The notes below the pieces were generated by a model, which saw nothing but the letters and a program-made list of their open reading frames with translations, searched no databases and had not been told where the DNA came from. This document shows positions 25,401 to 36,738 of a DNA stretch of 64,000 bases, in pieces. The DNA comes from Stichopus chloronotus (lineage: Eukaryota > Echinodermata > Holothuroidea > Aspidochirotida > Stichopodidae), in NCBI GenBank assembly GCA_021234535.1, contig CM037843.1, forward strand, positions 37,325,200 through 37,389,199, in the 5' to 3' direction. The position numbers and the translations under genes are program-made. Each line of letters starts with the position of its first letter. Position 1 is the stretch's first letter.

Positions 25401-26606
25401 GTCAGACAAATGAAGAAAAAGTCAGAAAAACCTAACGTTTAGCCTAAGAAAAGTCGGACCCCCTGTACAAACTAAAGAAAAAAAAAATAGACAGGAAGAG
25501 AAAACATGAAGTCGTTAAAGAGATAATTCATGTTTCACTATCATATACCCTATCCGGCTGCCATTGTCAACTGTTAAAAAGGGAATATATTTTCAATTAA
25601 GAGCTTCTTTATTTACGTTCGACAGATAAATCTGTCCATCCGTATGAATTTTTTACGGCATGTAATAGAGTACGTAAGATGAACATTTTCACCAGGAAAC
25701 GATCAAGATTATCCTTGAGTCAACAGCTCTCAGTTTCAAATATGACTTAGAATCATACACACGTTGCCATGACTACGCATTTTAAATCTATACTCGATTG
25801 CGTGCGTACTGAATGTGACTCCGGATGTATGTGTGTGATTGTCACAATTATACATCCACGAACAGCTTTCTTCGAAAGCATTTTCAGTATTAAGACCTTA
25901 TTCCAATAGTAAAGACCGTGTCCGCCATATCTTGCATTATTACGCCATTTACCCTTTTATTAGATCATGGAGCTAAAATGTAGTTAAATCAGATTAATTA
26001 TTATCATCATTTTATTGTAATATTAGCACATAATGCAGGCGAATCGAGGTCCCTGTTGGTGATATATAGTCTCAATTATTGCTTGCAAATTGAGAACCAT
26101 CACTTTGAAAATGATCAAAACAATGTTAGTTATGAGAGGAAATGTATCGCTCGCTGTGAGGTAACAGCTCCAAAATATATTAGAGTCGACCCTTTCTATT
26201 TTCACGAGATCTGCATGTTTCATAACGTTTTACTAACTCGGAAAAGTAAAGGAATAACCCGGGTCTAATACAACTTGAGTTGTGCGAATGGGAGGGAAAG
26301 GGAAGCAGGGCAAGAGGAGTGACCGATTTGCAAGTGTTACATAAAATAGCCTACTGTGAAGAGCGATGTTGCCTTTTTAAACAGTTTATTAATAGAATCC
26401 ATAGCAACAATTAATCATGTGCCAGTAAGATGTATATATCAGTAAGCACGTTACTCTCTTTGATTCTAGACAGTATCGCAAACGTTTGTAAAGTGATTTA
26501 AAACATCGTAAATATGACGTAATTTATACGCAATGATAGAAACATAGACCTTCAGAAATTAAATGGATGAATTGGTCTTTAAGAGAAAACAAAAACAGAG
26601 TTGATT
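22431..26606. other. Non-coding stretch
   Basis: No gene recognised. It contains C15 (22567-22581) and C16 (23443-23458) runs. Confidence 0.4.
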
Positions 26607-26735
26607 TTATTCTTCCTTCTTGCACTGGACCAGGTTTGAGAAGTAAATGAACATGCTGTAGGTTGGTATCAGAATTCCAGAGGCGATGGAGCCAAATCCA
26701 AGCACAGATTCCCAAGTTTGTAGCGGATACCGAGC
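26607..26735 (-). CDS. Putative terminal exon, SLC6-like transporter (TM12)
   Basis: On the minus strand a long T-rich tract leads to TAATGCCAG (acceptor AG at 26736-26737), and an open frame of 42 codons ends at TAA (26607-26609). The peptide starts ARYPLQTWESVLGFG and continues with a hydrophobic stretch containing GILIPTYSMFIYF. The spacing YP-x-x-W, G-F/W, S, I/V-P-x-Y matches the last helix of Na+/Cl--dependent neurotransmitter and amino-acid symporters (SLC6), where YPxWAxxxGW and a later VPxY are usual. Only this exon was found; the rest would lie at higher coordinates and I could not identify it. The frame agreement with the acceptor is seen; the family is inference from one helix, and the exon could be a stray duplicate. 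Confidence 0.4.
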   Translation of the reverse strand, partial: ARYPLQTWESVLGFGSIASGILIPTYSMFIYFSNLVQCKKEE

Positions 26736-26925
26736 CTGGCATTAGAAGAAGAGTAAAAAAAAAAAAAAAAAGAAACACAACGTCATGAACGGACATTCCG
26801 GAATATGTAATGTGGTAAGTGAGGGAGTATCTTAAGAATGATTGTTTTATTAAAGGAAAAGTGGCTTCAATTGGGTGGGATGTCTCATCTAGTCCTTACA
26901 AAATACACATAATTTGAGAAAATCA

Positions 26926-27058
26926 TGTCTCGAGAAGACCTTTTATGCATGATAGAACATGACGTGATATCCAGGCATGTCATAATGGTTAGGATATGTT
27001 CCTCTCGAGAAGGCGTAAACATGTATGATATCCTGATATGGATTGGGTGGGATGTCTA
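26926..27058 (+). repeat. Dispersed repeat family B, diverged copy 3
   Basis: Resembles the two better copies at TCTCGAGAAG, ATGGTTAGGATATG, CATGTATGATATCCTGATAT and the closing ATTGGGTG. Its identity is clearly lower than between copies 1 and 2. Confidence 0.4.
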
Positions 27059-29734
27059 ATATATCTCATCAATATGCATTGCATTCCTGGGATTACTCAG
27101 TGAACGTCTGATGCTCAGTAATCCACATTGGTGTTGGTTCTCCTCTGAGTGACCTAGGGCTGTTTCACGCATGTTTAATATGACTCGATAAAATCCCAAT
27201 CAAACTTCACTTGTTTCTTTAGTTTTAGCATCACACACGAATCGTGCATCAAGCATGTATAGACAAGGGCACACCTCGATTTTAACAAGATGACACTATA
27301 GTGCAAATAAACTTTTTACGGTATATTGCCATGCAAACGTTCACACCTCAAAAACACCCCTGGGTAAAGTCACAAAAGATACATAATGAATAATTCATGA
27401 GTCGAATCTGTCATGACCTTACCTTTAAAATTCTCACCTGATTGAAAGTGAAACTCATTCCAGTCAAATGGAGATATCTACATTTTATAAGACTTATGGG
27501 AACAAACAAATGCATCGTTTACCTTAACAATGAAAGTCTCATTTGAAACGACGTCATCTTCACGTTCAAACTACACAGCGAAGATAATCGAGTTTTACAA
27601 GTGAAAGATTACTGGTTAGTCCTTTTGTGTGGTATCGGCAAACATGGATTTACGTGCAAGCTAAAATCTGTAAATAAATTAGTTAATTTCTCCTTTTAAA
27701 GTCTCTGTCCCATTACGCAAATAAAGGGGGAAAAACATACAACAACAACCTCGGGATGTTTGAATGATGTTTGAAAACGATGGCTTAGAAGACGCAAGTT
27801 CGAAAGTTGTATAATATATAGTTGTGGTGGACAGTTGAGTTCAAATATGTCAATAAGTTAGCCCAATAAAGGAGAACTGGTGTAAAAGACCTGTCCCCTT
27901 GGGCGACTATTTAGCGTAATACAATATGACTAATGCATTATATCTGTACGGTCTAATTGCCCGATGCAATGTGATTGAGTTGTAACTTTCTAAATTGATT
28001 TTCGACGGTTTCAGATGAAGTTATAGACCTACCTTTAAAATGACGCCACTTACATCTTTGATTACAGAAAAATATTGATCAAATTCCGCGAAAATAACAA
28101 GTCTCAATCTGCAGAATCTCTAGTTTATTTTTTGAAACTTGAATCTAGGTTTTAAATATTTTAAAAGACCCTGTTATTTCACCCCATAATAAAGACACGT
28201 GTGACCAGTGAATGACTGTGGCAACTGAACTCATAGATACCGCTGCATGTACTGTTTACTTAAGACAAGTGCAACCCAACAGGTGTAATCCGTGGAATTA
28301 CATTTGAAAAACACTGTGTATACTATACACCTTTCCAATGTTCTGTGTTCTTTTCTTTTGTTACATAGGTTCCATTATTATGTTGTGATATGTAAATAAC
28401 TGACAGGGTGACGTTCTCGTAGTACTGAAGTCTAACTTTTCAATGTTGCAAGAATGTAATACGGTGAAATGTGTACCATAACAGAATGAGGAAGTATTTT
28501 TGTTGGTTGATTTTGTTCTTTCATGAACTGAAATAGGCAACTCTCTGATAATGATCATCAATTAATTCAGTGGTTAACGGCTGCTCTTTCAGTCTAACTT
28601 CCTCAATAGTTAAATGTACAAACCTCTGCACGCAAACATCATAAACTCAATAGTATATACCTTATACTCTTTAGCTGAAATATCTTTAACGTAACAATTA
28701 GAGGGTCATTACATACTAAAGTTTAAATTCGGTGATACCCAAAGACGAATACAGGGAGTGACCTAGCTGAGTTAAGCCGTATAATAATATTAAACTATGA
28801 GTCTAAACGACAGGTCATTTAACAATATTCCTACTTAAATATTTGCATCGGGTACCCGTGTACTCGGGTACCAGACAGACGATGTCAGAACCCGGTTCTG
28901 ATATTGCGACCCGGTTCCAAACTGTCACAAACGCACTATGTGACGTTTTCCTAAGAGCAATTCATTGTCATGCCCCTACCTAAGATACATGGCGTTACAT
29001 TAACATGAAAAAAAAAACACAATGCATTATAAATTCACTAGAAACTCGTGGGAATAACGGAAGTTATATTTTCGGATACCCGGGTACCGTATCGACTATT
29101 GATCCGGGGCGTCCTTGTCACATTTTTGGACCAGGCGAAAACGCTAATCCCTAAATCACATCACGCTTTGTAATAATGATGTGAGTGACTGTGGATAGAG
29201 GCCTATAGACAATGAGTGACAGTTGAGCATAATAAGATTTAACCTTAAGGACTAGTCGACCTCCTGTCTCAAACACTACTTCATAATATACAGGAAAAGA
29301 ATAGCGATCATCTCTTTACCATACCGTGTTTTCAGACTAAGTTCTTCCATGGCGGACACATGCCGCGAATGGCATGTACGGTATCGAACTTACTGGTGCT
29401 TCTTGTCCGTGAACTCTTTTCGCACACTGGATCAGTGATGGACGTAATTGCCTTGTCAGAAAATAAGCTGCCCTCGATACATCCATTCTGATATATGGTT
29501 CTCCCTAATTTTTCAATTCAAGTGTATCTTGACCACCAGTATTTCTTTCTTTACAGGTTCTTTCGGAACTTTATGACAACCAAAGTGTAAGAAGATAACT
29601 TTAAGAGAAGTCGCAATAGATTCACAAGGTCAGTGCTGTTTGTTTGGTGTTCATATAACGCTTTCAAACACGCACACAGCGCTTCATCTCAGCCATGTGT
29701 TCATTGCACAACAATTGTAACTAAGGACGCGTCT
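27059..29734. other. Non-coding stretch
   Basis: No gene recognised. A GC-richer pocket at about 28850-29115 has several GGGTACC/CGGGTACC palindromes. The missing upstream exons of the putative SLC6-like gene could lie here on the minus strand, but none could be picked out. Confidence 0.35.
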
Positions 29735-30023
29735 CATTGACGTCACGTGAAGAATCTCAACAGAGGATTTTCACGTGAGTTCAGTGCGTACTGACCGTCA
29801 CTGCCCATGTGCAGATGGTGTACCACCGATACGCGCACACGACACGGGCTTTGTTACAACTGTTGTACAATGGATGTCTGGCAGTCAAAAATAAAAAAAA
29901 GAGAAACGCGCAGCGCAGTGCCGTTGGTGAAAACACAGAGCAGAATATCAGAATTAGAGGGCAGTCTTCGAAAACCAATCGTTTGGCCAATGTGGAATCA
30001 GAAACGCAATCACAAGATAGGTA
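29735..30023 (+). other. Possible 5' exon with promoter motifs
   Basis: A CpG-richer island in AT-rich DNA. TGACGTCA (CRE-type) overlapping a CACGTGA E-box lies at about 29738-29750. An ATG at 29870 opens a frame beginning MDVWQSKIKKRETRS that stays open to a donor-like AAGATAG/GTAGG near 30021. Two frames are open through the region, and the peptide matches nothing I recognise. It could equally be chance or an old repeat. Offered only as a candidate first exon. Confidence 0.2.
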
Positions 30024-30718
30024 GGGAATCTCTGATATGATGTAACATGCGTGCATAAGCGACCCTCGAAGCTCGCTGCTTCAGTGTGTAAATCAATGCC
30101 AGAGACTGTCTAGTCTATGAACGCTTAGTTACATAAGTATCAACAACGCCACTATTCCTAAGTTATTAATTAGCCTGCAGCAGGTCTCTTAGCTGTAAAC
30201 CGTATGAATTGTAACTATGCCTGCCGTACTGTGCTTACTTAATTGTCCAAAGTACTGAGCACAGAAGCTTTACCCTCGGTCATATATGTAGCGTTTACCT
30301 TGTTGTCGACATTGGATAGGACAAGCTTAGCAAATGTAAGGCACAACGTATTTGTGCTGTTTCTTCAACAAATTCTAGGGACTTCACATGCAGATCTAAG
30401 ATTATCATTTATGGCTGTAGCTACCACTTACATCGTGTCTTCGGTTGTCACAACCCTTGGCAAAATTAAGGTAGAAAAGAGGATGTCTATTCGAACGACT
30501 GTCAGATGATATTTGTATTGAATTACTGTGAGCCAGTAGACGACAGCTTGAACTTAGACAGATTTCGTCATGGCGACGGGCATTCTATCCAATTACAGAG
30601 AATTTCGGAAATCGGCCCTCTAAAACTTATAGAGTTAAATGGTATAAAACTTCTTTACTTAAAACAGCTCCCTCGTCCAAAGGAGTTGATCAGTGATTGG
30701 TGACTACCACTGATCATA

Positions 30719-30733
30719 GGGGGGGGGGGGGGG
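30719..30733. repeat. Poly-G tract (15)
   Basis: Uninterrupted G15, followed by further G-rich sequence to about 30760. Confidence 0.9.
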
Positions 30734-30963
30734 AATCCAATTTATTGGGGTGGGGGTTGGAATTCTGACGCCGTAAGTCGTCGTGGATTCCCCCTTCGTG
30801 AATCCCTTGCGGATCCTCTGAAGGGCCCAGGAGCAAAGCCTCGATGGGAGGTAAGGGACGAAGTCCAGGGAAGTTCTGAAGAGTCACTATTTGGTGAAGG
30901 AAAATGGCTGAAACTACACTTCCGGTGTTTCGGTAATCTGCGGAGATTGACGGTAGAGTAGTA

Positions 30964-31288
30964 TAGAGGTCGTGCACGTGACGTCATCCCATTGTCAAAC
31001 CACGCTGTACCTCGTAATCAATGGACGGCAAGATTCTCATTGCGGTCATACATACACTACAGAGAATGATTTTCATATCTCGGGTTACTCAATAAGAATG
31101 AGCTTTTTACTTATGCTGCTATCATAATATGTGTCTTGAAGAAGTTTCCTCACTGATGAAAAGCTTTGAACGGATATTGTGATGAAATGAATGATTGAGA
31201 ATTAAAAAACGAAAGCCCTAACGTAAGCCTTGTACGAGAGTTTGCCGTTCAACATGGCGTATGTTGTGACGTCAGTGCACGACCTCTA
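30964..31288. mobile_element. MITE-like element with TA target duplication
   Basis: The left end TAGAGGTCGTGCAC is answered at 31275-31288 by GTGCACGACCTCTA, an exact 14-base inverted repeat. It continues with one or two gaps through GTGACGTCA / TGACGTCA. Both flanks show TA next to the repeat. Length 325 bp and no protein, so a miniature inverted-repeat transposable element, probably of a TA-inserting (Tc1/mariner-like) superfamily. The superfamily is inference. Confidence 0.75.
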
Positions 31289-31734
31289 TATGAAGAATTA
31301 GAGTGCTGACTTCCAATATGGCTAATGAAAAGCAGCTGTGATTTCACAGGGAGCTGTCCACCATTAGGAAAACAGTCTAAACAGGACGTTTTGTGAGAGT
31401 AGGTGTGCAAAAACTGTGAGGGCAAAAATTAGTCTGCGGAAAGCGTAAAATCCTATGCATCACGTTTATTTAGAACAAGCAACAACAGGTATCAACAATG
31501 CCATGTATAATATTACAGTACCTCATGAGATCAATAATTCATTTTTTGATGTCATCATACATATAGTTCCAAGGTCGTCTAATTAATTATATCATAAATG
31601 ATATAGGTCGAAAGGTATTAAAAAATTGTTGTCATAACTTTTACATGTTATACTACTAAACAAACTGTAAAGATAATATTTGTCGGGCAGAAATAGCAAA
31701 TTATACATTATATATGCTTTAGTCAAAACTATGT

Positions 31735-32165
31735 TTGAAGAGATAACTTGAACCGTTTACAGAAGTGCACATTTTTACTGGATCTGGAAGTGATTAGAAC
31801 TTTTTCGAGCCCTAGGCCTGAGACTGGACCGAAGTGAGAGTGCAGAGGCAGGCCAGAGCTGAAGAATGACTGGGAAGATAGCCCGCAGTGACTATCATTG
31901 TTCATGCATTTGAATACAGTCACAAGAATTTTGTAATTGATACGTTCCTGAATGGAGAACCAGTCGAGTTCAAATTATGGTGGAGGCTATGCAATCATGT
32001 GACGGTGTTCAGTACACGGCGTTGCAGTCTATCAAGTTTACAACCTAGCAAGAAACACAAAATGTTGTTAGCAAATGCATGGACGATCTGGAAACATGAA
32101 GTTATGTCAAGATACTGTACTTCCTGACCAATGCGACCGATTTTCCTGCAATTTCACAGTCCACT
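31735..32165 (-). pseudogene. L2/CR1-like reverse transcriptase C-terminal relic
   Basis: Minus-strand frames read, in order: GRIGQEVQYLDIT; IVHAFANNILCFLL (compare LVHAFVTSRLDYCNSLL of L2-type elements); CKLDRLQRRVLNTVT (compare the KLDRLQRVQNAAARL box); then ITKFLVTVFKCMNN (compare the YKILLLTFKCLN box). A final part is open to 31729. At least two stops or frameshifts interrupt it. This is the region after the RT fingers/palm of a non-LTR retrotransposon. It differs from the relic at 10.4-11.15 kb in wording at comparable boxes, so it comes from another lineage or a very diverged copy. Confidence 0.75.
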
Positions 32166-35100
32166 ACGATAAACGTTCTGAATTTGTCGATCGATAACTA
32201 TGCCTGGTAGAACATAAAACCGAAATATTAATATCATTAAACCAATTATTGATTTTATTAATTATTTTTAATACCATTAAACATGGAGTGGAATACGAAG
32301 TAGCCAATATATTTTGCTGGTAACAGTGCCGTTTCGTTTCCAACGGATTGTGAGAGCTTTAAAGCAAATACGTGCAGTTGCGCTAATGTTTACTGATGGT
32401 ACTATAGCATACCCCTATTAATTGCCCATTGAATTACACACTAAATCGCAAAGGTAATGTGGTCTCTAAGGCCTCGTAGACATTTTCAACAGATATAAAC
32501 TACACTCTTTGGAAAGCTAACACACCGGCCATGTATGGCACTTTCAAGTTTCCGTTCCATAGGTGGTTAGATTTTCTGCTAGAGAACGTCCCAAGTTACC
32601 ATACCTTGTCACTGGGGCAACTGCCCTGAATCACACTGCTGCGCCGGCTTAAAGGTCAGAAATTTTCCATAATTGCTCCACCTGGCGCCATTTTCATACC
32701 TTGTATACCTCAACTCGCCTACTTCAATGTTCAATCCACGAAAAAACCCATACCAATGGATAAAATACCGAAAAAAGTTGTGCAAATGTCCCATGATAGG
32801 GACTTTCACCGATGGTGGAATGGTCAACTTCTATATTGAGTATGCTACCTGATACGGTTTCACTCAAATGGGACATCAGCCAACATGGAACGCGGATCCA
32901 GTTTCCATTTGCCAGGGCGTTAATGAATACATTTTACCTTTGTATGAGCGTACCTATCAAGAGAAGCAAAAAAGCTCTTCGGCAAGTAGGTTATGTCATC
33001 ATACCGTCCTTATTTTTGTCTCCCTGAATTCTTCGCATATGCACCTGTCTGAATCTAGGTATGTTGAACTGATGTTTGCAATTCAAGGTTTCCCTTGTTC
33101 TTCTTAAACTTGTCAATGAACACATTTTGAGTTTACCCTTTCCCTGCTCCCTATTCACTTTCTGCACTCGGCGGATGTAGTATCTTCACATTTTATCTGT
33201 ACTTTACAACATTCATGTCAACCTTGGTCTTTCCTTCTCAGTTAAAGCTTTCAACAGTGAGATGAAAAACAGAGAACGGCTGGCAAAATGTCGTTACGCG
33301 AATAATTTGACATAAGTAATTGATGTGTATTTATCTAGGGTGGGTTACAAATTCGCTCTGTACTTTATCTCGTCAGCATTCTCATACACTTATTATCACA
33401 ATATCATGTCAAGTGGAAGACGGCAGGATATTGATTCTGTAAATAATTTGGTATTCAGAGGTATTATGGTAAATCACAATTCAGAAATATTTCCGTTTGG
33501 AAGCTTGAGAGTGCACGAAATTGCATCACATCTCATACCACAAGACTGAAGAGTAGAATTCCAGTTGGACAAAGTTCTTTGTAAGGCTTGTTGAAAGTTG
33601 AGAGTTCATTTCTTGAAGGGTACGTTGATGGATTCAAATTTTGACAGCTGGAGAAAATATTTTAGTGAAGAATTTCTCATAAATAATCCCCCCCCCCCCA
33701 TAAAAAAAAACAAAAGATTCGTTAGGCTCCTTATTATCTTAAAGTGCTGATATGATCTGTATAATCGTAATTGTTCTTGTATCTCACGAGAGACCAATAT
33801 CGATCAAATCCATTCCAGAACATTTCATTTCATTTATTTGAACATAGAAGAGGTATTTTACTACAGTTGAGGTAAAGCTACATACGGGATCGTTGTGTGT
33901 TAATATTAGCATTCTATCACAAGGTGGAAGAACAGCCCTCATATGTCCACATTGATCCGTTTATACGTGGAATCCATATATAAGGATAGGCCGGGTAAAG
34001 AGTGATTTATCGTTTTACAGTATGAAATGAGTTCATATTCATGTGTGATGAACATTACCGGAAAATATGAAATCAGACAAAATACTGATCATAGAATCAC
34101 AATACGATGAAATCATCAAATATGGATATAAATGGTATGGACATAAACTTTTCAAATATTGTTTGAAAAAGAATAAAACTGGCCATGTATAATGGTTCAA
34201 GCATGACAAGAACCAGGGACCCTACTCCCAACCCACGGACTATGATGATGTTACTAACAAATTCAAGAACAAAAAAGTGAATTTTTTTAAAACATTTTGT
34301 CTCTTTTGTATTTCTAATTTTACTATCGCAATTTCATCAGTTCAAGTATAGTTAAATACGACTGCAGGTAAAAATGCAAACTATTGTATTTCACCACTGA
34401 AGCAAACTTATCTATATTACATTTCTAGAGTTGAAACTTCATTGAGTTTCTATTAAAAATTCTTCTTTGCGAACGAAAGACAGAGAGAAAAAAAAAGTAG
34501 GTCCCGAGGTATTTTAGAATAAAGTTAAAGGCAGTTTTACAAATTTGCCATGTGTATAGAACGTCATGGTGATACAAACGTTAGTTTCATTTGCTCAAAG
34601 CTTTCATATAATTACAAGGCCAACAACATGAAAGAAAACACCTTAAACTGTAAAACTGTAAATAAATAAAGATTACAACAGACAGGATTTCTTGAAACAC
34701 AAACAGATTACTTTTTCGGACAACATATTTCTGTTATTGATTACAAAGAAATCCCAAACAAGATTCTCGGTAAACTATAAACATAACTTAATATACGTGT
34801 CTCATTTGAACATAACATAACACTTAATACTATTCCTGCTGTCATTGTTTCCTACCCAAATTGTCAAAAGACATGAAAACTTGAAGACAATTTTGGGCTT
34901 TGTGACTTCTAGGAGAAAGGGGGGGGGGGGGGAGGGGCGGTTGAAAGTTACTCTGTTCAGGGAAAACCTCAGCTTCATGGATTTTCCACTAATGACCGAT
35001 TCACATTTACCTTAGCAACCAATATCAGTAGGACCTGATGGAAGGTACTACAGATTGCTCTAAGCTCTACAATTGTATGGGTCAAATCGGGTATATATTG

Positions 35101-36678
35101 GTATGGGTCGAATATATTAATCAAATTTGCATAATTTGATACTTTGCGTTGATTTTACAACCTGTTCAACATGGATAGGCTACGATACGGGTAGAACTTG
35201 ACATAAAACAATGAGACGGAGAAACATGCTCATAATTATACACTTTTAAAAGCAATCAGGGTATTTCGTAATGCGACCACTTAGAAAAAAAATGAGGAAA
35301 ATAACTTGATCAGTATTATTTAGATATACCATTTTTTTTGAAAAACTTTGAAAACAAGACTGACGATCTGTTGACGTCATTAGTCTCCCCTCTCACAACA
35401 CATGCACAGAGAATGACAAAGTAATCACATGACCACCATCATCTCATTTAAAGTCAAAGTGAAGTGTTTTCCAAATACGTCAACGTTTTGACACGTTCTG
35501 TAAAACACTTAAATACAGGCGAGCAGTTTTAGGTCACCCTATTTACATGAATTGAATTAGTTTTGATAAACATTGACAGCAGTGATTAGATTACGTACGG
35601 CATTTTCACATTTGTTTTTTTTTTTTATTATAAATTTTTACAGGAGAGATGACTATGACTGAAACTTTTGCAAGAATTTCGTCTTAAACAAAAGATGCAA
35701 ACTGTTCTTTTCTTACCTTGACTTTAAATTAGAAAAACATAAATACAAGGTGCACGCACTTAAATAGAGACATTGTGATAAATTTTGAGTTCTGTTGGAA
35801 GACCAATCTATTAAAGTAACTGATTTAATACCTGTTCAACTTATGTTAGGAAAATTGGTTAAGATTAATTTTGACTCTTACCGATTTCGACATGTAGAGA
35901 GTGTGTGAGCACATTATTTTTCTATGATAATGTATGAATTAGAAACATAAAACTTTTCGAGAAGAAAAAGTGCACAGCACTAGTGTTATACTAAATTCAT
36001 TTTGCTGCAATGTTGACATATCCTTGTCTCAAAAAATTAGACAAAATCACGTGAAGAAGTAAAAATTACATTTCTTACTATTGAAATCGTTTCTGCTACA
36101 ACAAGGCGATAAGTTCATTTTCTTGTCTCTCATACAACTAGTCTTTGATAGAAATTTTCTTAATATTTTATTCGTGACACTAAAATTCATTGAATCAACT
36201 ATCTATTTGAAATGAAAAACACACAAGTTCAAGTCTCAAATCTTGGCTTAAAGTCAGCGGATCGCCTCAGAAATCACATGAGTGCCTGCACTCAGCGTTG
36301 TCCTGCGTGTTATTACAAACGATAATGAAAAAATCAACCGAAGATTAAGGATAATGTAAAATAAAAACACCAACAATGAAAAAATTCTTTGAGGCAATAA
36401 TGTAAAAAAAATATTTCAAACGATAGCGTGACAAGTTTTAAACGATAATGTAAAATCTTATTCTAACGACTACCGTACATCATATGGTCCTACATACGTG
36501 CGGTATAAGTGAAGGCAGGTAGGAAGGCACATAGGTACTTAAGTAAGAGGAAAGGACACATGAGGGAGGAGGGGGGCAGGAGGCAGATAATGGATAAACT
36601 GTTTCAGTCACAATTTTATAGAATCAACACAATTTCATGTAGCCCACATGCATGTATGCACGTGGACAGGCATTTACA
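32166..36678. other. Non-coding stretch
   Basis: No gene recognised. It contains C12 (33688-33699) and G14 (34919-34932) runs. Confidence 0.4.
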
Positions 36679-36738
36679 GGTAGGTAGGTGTAGGTAGGTA
36701 AGTAGGTTAGGTAGGTAGATAAGTACGTAGGTAGGTAG
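36679..36738. repeat. Imperfect (GTAG)n microsatellite
   Basis: About 60 bases of GTAG/GTAA units with several single-base interruptions. Confidence 0.85.

Noticed and set aside
32812..33027. Plus frame with MNTFYLCMSVPIKRSKKAL resembling the end of a receptor TM7
   Set aside because: No NPxxY, no upstream helices in any frame, and only weak resemblance.
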